Shown here: in pieces, positions 1 to 7,398 of the stretch
Layout: each line of letters opens with the position of its first letter
How positions within the stretch are numbered: position 1 is the stretch's first letter
Origin: CAYTID01 sp964437735
GTDB taxonomy: Bacteria; Bacteroidota; Ignavibacteria; UBA10030; BY39
DNA: 42,980 nt
Assembly: GCA_964437735.1 (NCBI GenBank)
Contig: CAYTID010000009.1
Span: 1-42,980 of the forward strand
Direction: 5' to 3'
Made by a program: the position numbers and the translations under genes
Notes under the pieces: model-generated
Databases searched by the model: none
What the model was told of the DNA's origin: nothing
What the model saw: the letters and a program-made list of their open reading frames with translations, nothing else

Positions 1-1470
1 GTTGCAAAAGAAATCGAATTAGAAGATCCGATTGAAAACATGGGCGCTCAAATGGTTCGTGAAGTTGCAAGCAAAACTTCGGATGTTGCCGGTGATGGTA
101 CAACAACGGCGACAGTTCTTGCTCAGGCGATAGTCCGTGAAGGAATGAAAAACGTAACGGCTGGTGCCAATCCGATGGACTTAAAAAGAGGTATTGAGTC
201 AGCTGTTATTAAAGTTGTTGAAGGTTTGAAAGAACTTTCTAAAACTGTTGGCGACGATAAGAAAAAAATTGCTCAAGTAGGTTCAATTTCGGCTAACAAC
301 GATAAAGCTATCGGCGACCTGATTGCCAATGCAATGGAGAAAGTTGGAAAAGATGGAGTCATAACTGTCGAAGAAGCAAAAGGTATGGAAACGAATGTGG
401 AATGGGTAGAAGGTATGCAGTTTGATCGCGGTTATCTTTCACCATATTTCGTTACAAATGCAGATACAATGAATGCAGAACTTGAAGATCCGATTATTTT
501 AATTCATGACAAAAAAATTAGCGTTATGAAAGATCTTCTTCCGACTCTTGAAAAAATTGCACAACAAGGACGCACTTTGTTGATTATCGCAGAAGATATC
601 GAAGGTGAAGCTCTTGCTACACTGGTAGTTAATAAATTGAGAGGAACCCTTAAAATTTGTGCAGTGAAAGCACCAGGTTTCGGTGACCGAAGAAAAGCAA
701 TGTTGGAAGATATTGCAATTCTTACTGGCGGAGAGGTTATTTCGGAAGAAAAAGGATTCAAACTCGAAAACGCTCAACTTTCATATTTAGGAAAAGCTAA
801 AAGAATCACTGTCGATAAAGATAATACTACAATCGTCGAAGGTCTTGGTGATGCAGACAAGATTAAAGCCAGAATTAACGAAATCAAAGCACAAATTGAA
901 AAAACGACTTCCGATTACGATCGTGAAAAATTACAGGAAAGATTGGCTAAACTTTCCGGAGGCGTTGCTGTATTAAAAGTCGGAGCTGCAACCGAAGTTG
1001 AAATGAAAGAAAAGAAAGCCCGCGTTGAAGACGCTCTGCATGCAACACGTGCAGCCGTTGAAGAAGGAATCGTTCCCGGCGGAGGTGTTGCATACCTCAG
1101 AGCCGCTTCTAAACTAGTCAATATCAAAGTAGAGAATGAAGATCAACAAACAGGTATTGAAATTGTCAGAAGAGCGCTCGAAGAACCTCTTCGATGGATA
1201 GTTACAAATGCCGGACTTGAAGCTGCAGTGATATTGAACAACGTAAAAGAAGGTAAAGATGATTACGGTTTCGATGCTTATGAAGAAAAATATGATAATC
1301 TCATAAAAGCCGGAGTTATCGATCCGACAAAGGTAACGCGTATAGCTCTTGAAAATGCAGCATCAGTTGCTTCATTACTCTTAACGACAGAAGCCACTAT
1401 TGTTGAAAAGCCAGAAAAGGAAAAAGCACCACCGATGATGCCACCGCACGGCATGGGTGATATGTACTAA
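1..1470 (+). CDS. groEL: Chaperonin GroEL (Hsp60), 5'-truncated by window start
   Basis: This is the 60-kDa chaperonin subunit, which forms double heptameric rings that fold proteins with GroES in the cytoplasm. The frame is open from base 1 (VAKEIELEDP...), matching about residue 56 of E. coli GroEL, so roughly 55 N-terminal residues lie outside the window. The ATP-binding GDGTTTAT segment (equivalent to Asp87 of E. coli) falls near nucleotides 91-114, and the later EEGIVPGGGVA nucleotide-binding loop is intact. The C-terminus reads PPMMPPHGMGDMY rather than the usual long GGM repeats. A strong intrinsic terminator follows, so groEL ends its transcription unit. Identity is certain from conservation along the whole length. 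Confidence 0.98.
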   Translation, partial: VAKEIELEDPIENMGAQMVREVASKTSDVAGDGTTTATVLAQAIVREGMKNVTAGANPMDLKRGIESAVIKVVEGLKELSKTVGDDKKKIAQVGSISANNDKAIGDLIANAMEKVGKDGVITVEEAKGMETNVEWVEGMQFDRGYLSPYFVTNADTMNAELEDPIILIHDKKISVMKDLLPTLEKIAQQGRTLLIIAEDIEGEALATLVVNKLRGTLKICAVKAPGFGDRRKAMLEDIAILTGGEVISEEKGFKLENAQLSYLGKAKRITVDKDNTTIVEGLGDADKIKARINEIKAQIEKTTSDYDREKLQERLAKLSGGVAVLKVGAATEVEMKEKKARVEDALHATRAAVEEGIVPGGGVAYLRAASKLVNIKVENEDQQTGIEIVRRALEEPLRWIVTNAGLEAAVILNNVKEGKDDYGFDAYEEKYDNLIKAGVIDPTKVTRIALENAASVASLLLTTEATIVEKPEKEKAPPMMPPHGMGDMY

Positions 1471-1494
1471 ACATAATAAATTAGTCAATTCATT

Positions 1495-1530
1495 AGCTCC
1501 GGTATCTTTTTGCCGGAGCTTTTTTATTTT
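1495..1530 (+). terminator. Rho-independent terminator of groEL
   Basis: A perfect 8-bp stem is formed by AGCTCCGG (1495-1502) and CCGGAGCT (1513-1520) around a 10-nt loop, followed directly by a T tract (1520-1525, then ATTTT). It sits 25 nt after the groEL stop and separates groEL from the sigma-factor gene downstream. Confidence 0.93.
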
Positions 1531-1553
1531 TAATACTGCATAATTGCGATATT

Positions 1554-1586
1554 TTGCATATTTTAAAACAATCATTAAACTATAAT
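1554..1586 (+). promoter_or_regulatory. Possible promoter of the sigma-factor operon
   Basis: A perfect TATAAT lies at 1581-1586, about 40 nt before the sigma-factor ATG. The best upstream hexamer, TTGCAT at 1554-1559, is 21 nt away, which is longer than the optimum, so only the -10-like element is convincing. Some promoter is expected here because the groEL terminator lies just upstream. Confidence 0.28.
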
Positions 1587-1624
1587 CAATTGAATCTGTC
1601 AAATACATAGGTAATAATATTAGA

Positions 1625-2188
1625 ATGACAGATAAAACCGATCTTGAGTTAATACAGGAATTTCATGATGGCAAAGTTGAGGCATTTAACGAAATTGTTC
1701 GGCGGTACCAGCAAAAAATTTACTGGCTGGCTCGGAGAATGATAGGCAGTCATGAAGAGGCTGACGATATTGTGCAGGAAGTATTTGTAAAAGTTTATAG
1801 TAGCTTAAAAAATTTTCGAAGTGATTCATCTTTGTATACATGGCTTTATAGGATAGCTGCAAATCATGCGATTAATATTTTACGTAAAAAAAAGATTATC
1901 GAATTTGTTAGTTTCGACAATATATTACATGCTCAATCGGCTTCTGAAGACGAGAACTTAAATCCGGTAAAATTGCTGGAATCAAAAGAAATAAATTCAT
2001 TACTTCAGGAGGCAATATTGACGTTAGCGCCAAAACAGAAAAAAGTATTCCTATTGAGGTATTATAATGAGCTTTCCTACGAAGAAATATCAAAAATACT
2101 CAATACCTCTGTCGGTGGTTTGAAGGCAAATTATTTTCATGCACTTAAAAATATTCAAAAATATGTAAAAAAGAAAAATGAATTTTGA
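1625..2188 (+). CDS. ECF-type RNA polymerase sigma factor (sigma-24/RpoE-like)
   Basis: This 187-aa protein has the two-domain layout of extracytoplasmic-function sigma factors, which direct RNA polymerase to stress-response promoters. Region 2 spans about residues 20-90 and contains the core-binding/-10 recognition helix EEADDIVQEVFVKVY. Region 4 spans about 125-180 with the helix-turn-helix SYEEISKILNTSVGGLK that reads the -35 element. There is no region 1 or 3. The next gene encodes a zinc-type anti-sigma factor 2 nt downstream, the classical partner arrangement, so activity is probably controlled by release from that membrane protein. Such genes are often autoregulated, but I cannot identify the cognate promoter motif here. 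The upstream Shine-Dalgarno sequence is weak. Confidence 0.95.
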   Translation: MTDKTDLELIQEFHDGKVEAFNEIVRRYQQKIYWLARRMIGSHEEADDIVQEVFVKVYSSLKNFRSDSSLYTWLYRIAANHAINILRKKKIIEFVSFDNILHAQSASEDENLNPVKLLESKEINSLLQEAILTLAPKQKKVFLLRYYNELSYEEISKILNTSVGGLKANYFHALKNIQKYVKKKNEF

Positions 2189-2190
2189 TT

Positions 2191-2781
2191 ATGGATTGTA
2201 AAAAAATAAAATTCTTATTACCAGATTACATTTCCGGTAATATCCCGGAAAATAATAAAGATGAAATAGTAAATCATTTACAAGTTTGCAATACATGTAA
2301 AAAGGACTATATCGAGATTTCAGAAATCCTCAATACTCTCGGATCCGAGAAACTTCAACATCCATCTGATTCATATTGGATTAACCTCGTTCCGAATATC
2401 CACAATCGGTTAAAAGAAAAAAGTTCAACATTTCCTGAAAAACTTATAAAGTTTGCTTCAATACCATTGTTAGCTGCAGTGATAGCTATTATTATTATTG
2501 TCCGGATATTCAATTATCCTCTAGAAAATTTTGAAACCGGATACGCTGAAAAAACTAATCTGAATGAAATTGTAAAAGAATTAGACTACAATGACTATGG
2601 ATTGTTGAACTTGAATAGTGATTTTCCGGTAGATGGAAACAGTTTTGATAAATTTGCTATAAAAGAAATTCTTGCTTTGACAGAGAATGAAAATACGGAT
2701 CTGATAAATATTAATATAACTATAAATACATTAAACGATCGTGAAGTTAATAAATTGATTACGTTACTAGATGAAAATTAA
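2191..2781 (+). CDS. Membrane-anchored anti-sigma factor with zinc-finger (ZAS/zf-HC2) domain
   Basis: The short cytoplasmic N-terminal domain carries Cys3 and the H-x3-C-x2-C motif (His29, Cys33, Cys36), the signature of zinc-binding anti-sigma domains that clamp an ECF sigma factor. One membrane helix follows at about residues 88-107 (IPLLAAVIAIIIIV), with a roughly 90-residue periplasmic tail unlike anything I recognise. A TTG at 2185 would overlap the sigma-factor stop. I prefer the ATG at 2191, which gives the usual start just before the first Cys (MDCKK). Role by context: it holds the 1625-2188 sigma factor inactive until an envelope signal is sensed. Confidence 0.88.
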   Translation: MDCKKIKFLLPDYISGNIPENNKDEIVNHLQVCNTCKKDYIEISEILNTLGSEKLQHPSDSYWINLVPNIHNRLKEKSSTFPEKLIKFASIPLLAAVIAIIIIVRIFNYPLENFETGYAEKTNLNEIVKELDYNDYGLLNLNSDFPVDGNSFDKFAIKEILALTENENTDLININITINTLNDREVNKLITLLDEN

Positions 2782-2793
2782 CAAGAGGTTTAT

Positions 2794-3309
2794 ATGAAAA
2801 ATATAATCAAGATAACGATTGCGTTCATATTAATATCTGCCCCAACCTATCCACAAGCGAATCTTCAGGATAATAGGATGGGGGGGAGGTTTATGCCGGA
2901 GAGAATTGAAAAATTCAAAAAAATGCGTCTAATAGAAGAACTTAATTTTTCTGAAGAAAATGCAATTCGGTTTAATGTGAAATACACTGCTCATGAAGAA
3001 AAAGTTCGCGATCTTTATAAAAAGAGAGAAGAATTAGAATCTGATATCGAGAAAATGATCAGTTCATCCCAAGAAATTCAGAAAGATTCAAAAGAACTTT
3101 TACGGGTACTTAAAGAAATTGAGGAGAACGAATTAAAAATCCATGATGAAAAGACCAGGTACATTATGGATTTAAAAAAAATGCTGACAACGGAACAAAT
3201 GGCAAAATTTTATCTCTTCCAAAGAAAATTTAATAAAGAACTCAGAGAGGCAATCCGTGAGCTTCGACATGAACAGCCGCGAGGACGGATGAGAGACAGA
3301 AAAGAGTGA
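2794..3309 (+). CDS. Exported Spy/CpxP-like helical periplasmic protein
   Basis: This 171-aa protein has an N-terminal signal peptide (about residues 1-21, ending near PTYPQA) and a highly charged, almost wholly alpha-helical body. Residues 131-135 read LTTEQ, the L-T-x-x-Q motif of the Spy/CpxP/ZraP family of periplasmic chaperones and stress sensors. A degenerate first copy may lie at 51-55. The gene starts 12 nt after the anti-sigma gene behind an AAGAGG ribosome-binding site, so the three genes form one operon. I infer that it is either the effector (a periplasmic chaperone) or the signal input of the sigma/anti-sigma pair. A 7-G homopolymer runs through 2880-2886. Family assignment is moderate, because these proteins diverge fast. 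Confidence 0.7.
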   Translation: MKNIIKITIAFILISAPTYPQANLQDNRMGGRFMPERIEKFKKMRLIEELNFSEENAIRFNVKYTAHEEKVRDLYKKREELESDIEKMISSSQEIQKDSKELLRVLKEIEENELKIHDEKTRYIMDLKKMLTTEQMAKFYLFQRKFNKELREAIRELRHEQPRGRMRDRKE

Positions 3310-3368
3310 ATATCTGTTTAATATTTGTAAAATTATCTTATTTCAATTATCTTTTCTAAAATTCTAAA

Positions 3369-4538
3369 ATGAAAAGTATTTATCTCGACTATTCAGCAAC
3401 AACCCCTGTCGATAAGGAAGTATTCAATTCAATGGTGCCATATTTTTGTGAGACTTATGGGAATCCATCTTCCATTCACCGACATGGTCAGATTGCGAAA
3501 GCTGCCATTGAAGAGAGCCGCGAGAAAATAGCAAATTTTATCGGGGCTCGCTCGAGTGAATTATTTTTTATGGGTAGCGGTACCGAATCGGACAATCATG
3601 CTATAAAAGGGACTGCGGAAATTCTAAAACAACAAGGGAAGAACCATTTAATCACTGTGAAAACCGAACATCATGCCGTATTGGAATCTTGTGATTATCT
3701 AATAAAGAGGGATTTCAATGTTACTTTCCTTGATGTGGATGAAAATGGACTTGTTTCAATTCGGGATATACAAAATTCAATTACACCGAAAACCGGATTA
3801 ATATCCATTATGTATGTTAATAATGAAGTCGGCACAATTAATCCGATAAAGGAAATTGGAGTTATTGCAAAATTAAATAATATTATTTTTCATACAGATG
3901 CAGTTCAGGCATTTGGGAAAATGCCAATTGATGTTAGAGAATTAAATGTAGATTTATTAACTATTACAGCCCATAAAATATACGGACCTAAGGGAATCGG
4001 GGCATTATATATCCGAAAAGGTTTGGAAATCGAAAAATTGCTACATGGCGGAGGGCAGGAATCCGGAAAAAGAGCAGGAACCGAGAGTACGGCATTAATA
4101 GTTGGTTTTGCTAAAGCCGCTGAGTTGGTTATAAAAAATAAAAATTACGAACAAAATAAGTATAAGCATTTTAATGAAGTTTTAAAAAATAATATTCAAA
4201 AGGAAATCCCGGAAGCTATATTTAACAATCATCCCGATGTATCGATTCCGAATATATTAAATGTGTCTTTCGATAGTGCGAGAACTATCATCGATGGAGA
4301 ATCATTAATACAGAATTTGGATTTGGCCGGAATTTCAGTGACCAGCGGATCGGCATGTACTTCAGGAGCTATAAAACCTTCGCATGTATTATTGGCTATG
4401 GGGAGGAATTTCGAAACAGCAAAATCAACAGTGCGCTTTTCATTCGGTAGATATACAACCGATGACGAAATCGATTATACTTTTCAGATATTAAAAAAAA
4501 CTATAGAGCGAATCAGATTGCCGGAAAAAAAATCGTAA
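3369..4538 (+). CDS. iscS: Cysteine desulfurase (NifS/IscS family)
   Basis: This PLP-dependent enzyme removes sulfur from L-cysteine as an enzyme persulfide for Fe-S cluster assembly and tRNA thiolation. All key positions are present: His101 over the cofactor ring, Asp177 and Gln180 in HTDAVQ, the Schiff-base Lys203 in TAHKIYGPKG, and the catalytic Cys330 in SGSACTSG. The 389-aa length is typical. The SACTSG active-site loop is that of the IscS/NifS group rather than SufS. No IscU scaffold gene is adjacent, so it may serve tRNA thiolation (a neighbouring thiouridylase would be expected but is absent) or general sulfur transfer. It converges with the phosphatase gene, with only 14 nt between stop codons. 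Confidence 0.95.
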   Translation: MKSIYLDYSATTPVDKEVFNSMVPYFCETYGNPSSIHRHGQIAKAAIEESREKIANFIGARSSELFFMGSGTESDNHAIKGTAEILKQQGKNHLITVKTEHHAVLESCDYLIKRDFNVTFLDVDENGLVSIRDIQNSITPKTGLISIMYVNNEVGTINPIKEIGVIAKLNNIIFHTDAVQAFGKMPIDVRELNVDLLTITAHKIYGPKGIGALYIRKGLEIEKLLHGGGQESGKRAGTESTALIVGFAKAAELVIKNKNYEQNKYKHFNEVLKNNIQKEIPEAIFNNHPDVSIPNILNVSFDSARTIIDGESLIQNLDLAGISVTSGSACTSGAIKPSHVLLAMGRNFETAKSTVRFSFGRYTTDDEIDYTFQILKKTIERIRLPEKKS

Positions 4539-4552
4539 CGAATATCTTTTGG

Positions 4553-5467
4553 TTATTTAGTTTTTTCCCATTCTCTTATGGCGATTCCGTATCTAACTCC
4601 GCGTTCGCTAACTGTTAATTCTTTGATCTGACCGAATTTCATAAATTCAAGTAAAATCAGTGTCCCTGCGGTAATAATGTCAGCCCTTCCTTCAACCGCT
4701 TGTGAGAGTTCCTGAATTTCTTCCGTACGCATTTTGCAGAACTTGCGAAAGATTGCATCTATTTCTTCAAAGGTCAAATTATATCCGCTTATTTTGTCAG
4801 CGTTGAATTCTTTTAATCCTTGATGAATTGCTGCTAGTGTTGTTGGCGTACCCGAGACACCTACTAATTTTGAATATTCGAATTGGCATTTGTTGATTTT
4901 ATTTAACGCGGTATTGATGAAGTCTACTGCAATTCCGATTTCAGATTCTGTCGGTGGTGAATTCAGGAAAAATCGTTCAGTAATTCTAACCGCACCGATG
5001 TTCAGTGAATGACCGCATTTGGCTTCAGTCAGTGTCCCCTCTGAAATTTCAGTACTACCTCCTCCGATATCTATCACGGCGATATTTCCTTCGTCGCGAA
5101 TACCGCTAACGGCACCGCGGTAACTCCAATATGCTTCCTGTTCTCCCGTTAAGATTTCAGAATCCCATCCTGTTTGAGTTTTAATGTATTCTAAAAATTC
5201 ATCTTTATTAACTGCATCGCGCAGGGCGCTAGTACCGAAGACAACGATATTTTCAACCTTAAATTTTTTAATTTTCTGTTTATATCCCTCCAGAACATCT
5301 ACAACTCTATCGAAGGCAGGTTTGCCGATTACACCGTCAGCATCAATATTTTTTCCGATTCTGGGAGTTCTCTGTTCAGCAGCGAGAGTTTCAATTTTAC
5401 CGTTGCCAAATTGTGCTATTAGTAATAATACGGTGTTTGTTCCAATGTCAATGGTTGCAATTTTCAT
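4553..5467 (-). CDS. Ppx/GppA-family exopolyphosphatase / pppGpp phosphohydrolase
   Basis: This is an actin-fold phosphatase of the family that degrades inorganic polyphosphate and/or converts pppGpp to ppGpp. The phosphate-1 motif is at the N-terminus (IDIGTNT, residues 6-12), GTSALRDA is at 78-85, ILTGEQEA (containing the likely catalytic Glu) is at 105-112, and DIGGGSTE is at 133-140. At 304 aa it has only the two actin-like domains and lacks the C-terminal HD-like and accessory domains of long E. coli-type Ppx. Short forms are common in this group and are often annotated as Ppx or GppA without test of substrate. It is the last gene of the minus-strand operon, 25 nt after prmA. Confidence 0.9.
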   Translation of the reverse strand: MKIATIDIGTNTVLLLIAQFGNGKIETLAAEQRTPRIGKNIDADGVIGKPAFDRVVDVLEGYKQKIKKFKVENIVVFGTSALRDAVNKDEFLEYIKTQTGWDSEILTGEQEAYWSYRGAVSGIRDEGNIAVIDIGGGSTEISEGTLTEAKCGHSLNIGAVRITERFFLNSPPTESEIGIAVDFINTALNKINKCQFEYSKLVGVSGTPTTLAAIHQGLKEFNADKISGYNLTFEEIDAIFRKFCKMRTEEIQELSQAVEGRADIITAGTLILLEFMKFGQIKELTVSERGVRYGIAIREWEKTK

Positions 5468-5492
5468 GTGTTATCCGCTTTTTATTTTTCAA

Positions 5493-6356
5493 CTATTCAT
5501 GGGTTAAATCCGGCTCAACTGCAAAAGCAAGCCACTCACCTTCGGTTAATTTTTCAATTATTTTTAATTTATGCTTCTGTATAGTTTTTATGAAATCATT
5601 TTCATCTTGTAACAATAATCCTGAAAACAAAATTTTACTTCCGTTTTTTGCATGCAACGTAATCTCATGGAGTAATTCAACAATTGTTGTCAACATTATA
5701 TTTGCCAGAATAATATCATACTTTATTTTGAGAGTTTCAGAAAGTGGTTCATCCGATATACGAATACGGTTAGTCAATTCATTTTCAAGAACATTTTCTT
5801 TTGCATTTACAATCGACCATTCATCATTGTCCAAAGCCAGACAATGTTCGCCGCCTAATTTTATTGCCGCGATAGCGAGAACACCTGTCCCGGTACCGAT
5901 ATCCAGAACACTATCACCATTTCTTATATATTTTTCAAGTAGTTGTAATGTCAGTCGGGTTGTTTCGTGGTAACCTGTTCCGAATGACATTTTAGGATCA
6001 ATCTTAATAATTATTCGATTCTCTTTATTTTCATAAGTTGCCCATGACGGTAGAATCGTAAGTTTTTCTCCGATTTCTACAGCCTGAATTGTGCTTTCCC
6101 ATTTTTGGTTCCAATTTTCTTCTTCAATTTCTTTTATTTTTATATCAAAATTTGATGAAACGGTCTGAAGAAGTATTTTTATATCCTTTTTTAATTGTTC
6201 AAACTTTTTCTCATCTAATTTTGATTTATCCATATAGCATAGTAATTCATGTTCGTTGTCGGTAAATCCATGACAACCCAGTTCAACCATTGTCGGTATT
6301 AACAGTTCTTGTTGTTGTGGCGGCGCACTTATTGATATTTCCAAATAAGTTTTCAT
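5493..6356 (-). CDS. prmA: Ribosomal protein L11 methyltransferase
   Basis: This SAM-dependent enzyme methylates amino groups of ribosomal protein L11. A small N-terminal substrate-recognition domain (about residues 1-90) is followed by a Rossmann methyltransferase domain. The PrmA signature FGTGYHETT is at 125-133 and SAM motif I, VLDIGTGTG, is at 150-158. An acidic motif II region (LALDND, 173-178) and LANIML are consistent with the family. The 287-aa length is normal. It lies 18 nt downstream of the M28 lipoprotein gene and 25 nt upstream of the Ppx/GppA gene, so co-transcription is likely. There is no clear Shine-Dalgarno sequence. Confidence 0.95.
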   Translation of the reverse strand: MKTYLEISISAPPQQQELLIPTMVELGCHGFTDNEHELLCYMDKSKLDEKKFEQLKKDIKILLQTVSSNFDIKIKEIEEENWNQKWESTIQAVEIGEKLTILPSWATYENKENRIIIKIDPKMSFGTGYHETTRLTLQLLEKYIRNGDSVLDIGTGTGVLAIAAIKLGGEHCLALDNDEWSIVNAKENVLENELTNRIRISDEPLSETLKIKYDIILANIMLTTIVELLHEITLHAKNGSKILFSGLLLQDENDFIKTIQKHKLKIIEKLTEGEWLAFAVEPDLTHE

Positions 6357-6374
6357 TTATATTTAAAATTGCTG

Positions 6375-7343
6375 TTAGTAAGATTTATAAATTATATGGA
6401 GGAGAAGTTTACCCACTGCCTCTAAACTTTCGGGAGAACATTTGTCAGGTGTATCTTCCATAGTATGCCAGTAACGATTTGAATCATCAGGATAATTAAA
6501 ATCAATCAGATTTATGGTTTTTATTCCAGCCTGATTCAGGGGTAAGTGATCATCAATAATATCTATACCCAATTTATCTACAAATACCGGAATATTTAGT
6601 TTTTTTGCTTCGTTCCAAACTAACTCAACGATGTCGGGGGCATATTTCATTGAAAAACCTTCTTTCGGTATCTCAAGTTGCGCATCGCCGATCATATCGA
6701 GTAATATTCCAAAGATAGGGTTATAATCCTGTGATTTATTTTTAGCAAAATATTTAGATCCTCTGAGATATGCTGATATATCCGTTGGCTTTGCATAATC
6801 TTCACCATCGAATAAAATAATATCCACTCCTACGGACGGACTATTAGTTTTCATAATTCTCGCAATTTCCAGTAACACTGCAACGCCGCTTGCCCCATCG
6901 TTTGCCCCCGGTATGGGCTTATTCCGGTTTTCTGGAATCACATCGTAGGTAGCCCATGGGTGAGTATCCCAGTGAGCACATAATAATATTCGTTTTGCTG
7001 CATTCGGATTGAACGTTGCTATGATGTTTGTCAGACGTAAAACCTGATTATCGTATGCAACGTCGGTGAATTTTTGGAGTTTAACATTATCAGCATATTT
7101 TTGTAATTCAATTTGCAAATAATCAAGACACTGCATATGACTGTTAGAGTTAGGTACCCTCGGACCGAAGTTTACTTGTGTTATCAAGTAATTAAACGCA
7201 TTAAGCTTGTCGAAATCAGGAACAGTGATCTCGATATTTTTCTGATCGGAGCCTTTAGTACCTACAGCCATTTTATCTTCACTCGTTTGTGAATTACAAC
7301 TTAAAAATATGGCTGTTATAAATATGTATATCTGTAACTTCAT
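6375..7343 (-). CDS. M28-family lipoprotein resembling glutaminyl-peptide cyclotransferase
   Basis: This exported zinc enzyme has a short signal ending in FLSC (Cys16), a relaxed lipobox suggesting a lipoprotein. The M28 core shows His124 and Asp126 (AHWDTH), Asp149 (NDGASG), Glu181 (FDGED) and His293 (YWHTMED). The spacing and the DDHLPLNQAGI and WHTMEDTPD segments resemble glutaminyl cyclases, in which the equivalents of Asp149, Glu181 and His293 hold a single zinc. Such enzymes convert N-terminal Gln to pyroglutamate on secreted proteins. In Bacteroidetes-type organisms many exported proteins begin with Gln after signal cleavage, which fits. An M28 aminopeptidase function is the alternative. 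It is third in the minus-strand operon. Confidence 0.85.
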   Translation of the reverse strand: MKLQIYIFITAIFLSCNSQTSEDKMAVGTKGSDQKNIEITVPDFDKLNAFNYLITQVNFGPRVPNSNSHMQCLDYLQIELQKYADNVKLQKFTDVAYDNQVLRLTNIIATFNPNAAKRILLCAHWDTHPWATYDVIPENRNKPIPGANDGASGVAVLLEIARIMKTNSPSVGVDIILFDGEDYAKPTDISAYLRGSKYFAKNKSQDYNPIFGILLDMIGDAQLEIPKEGFSMKYAPDIVELVWNEAKKLNIPVFVDKLGIDIIDDHLPLNQAGIKTINLIDFNYPDDSNRYWHTMEDTPDKCSPESLEAVGKLLLHIIYKSY

Positions 7344-7398
7344 AGATTTTTATTTAACTTACAAAAATAAAAATTGAAGCGCAAGGAAATGTAGTTTG

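Noticed and set aside
499..777. Open frames on the minus strand opposite groEL
   Set aside because: They are antisense shadows of a conserved coding sequence; the translations are Phe/Ser-rich and resemble no protein.
2185..2190. TTG start for the anti-sigma factor at 2185
   Set aside because: The ATG two codons later gives the normal MDC start of zinc anti-sigma domains and avoids overlap with the sigma-factor stop.
2880..2895. Internal start in the Spy-like gene: a G-rich GGAGG followed by ATG at 2893
   Set aside because: Spacing from GGAGG to ATG is only 3 nt, and the product would lose its signal peptide; more likely a chance consequence of Gly/Arg codons.
5413..5973. 186-codon plus-strand frame across the ppx/prmA junction
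   Set aside because: It is antisense to two confident genes; composition (Ser/Phe/Ile-rich) is that of a shadow frame.
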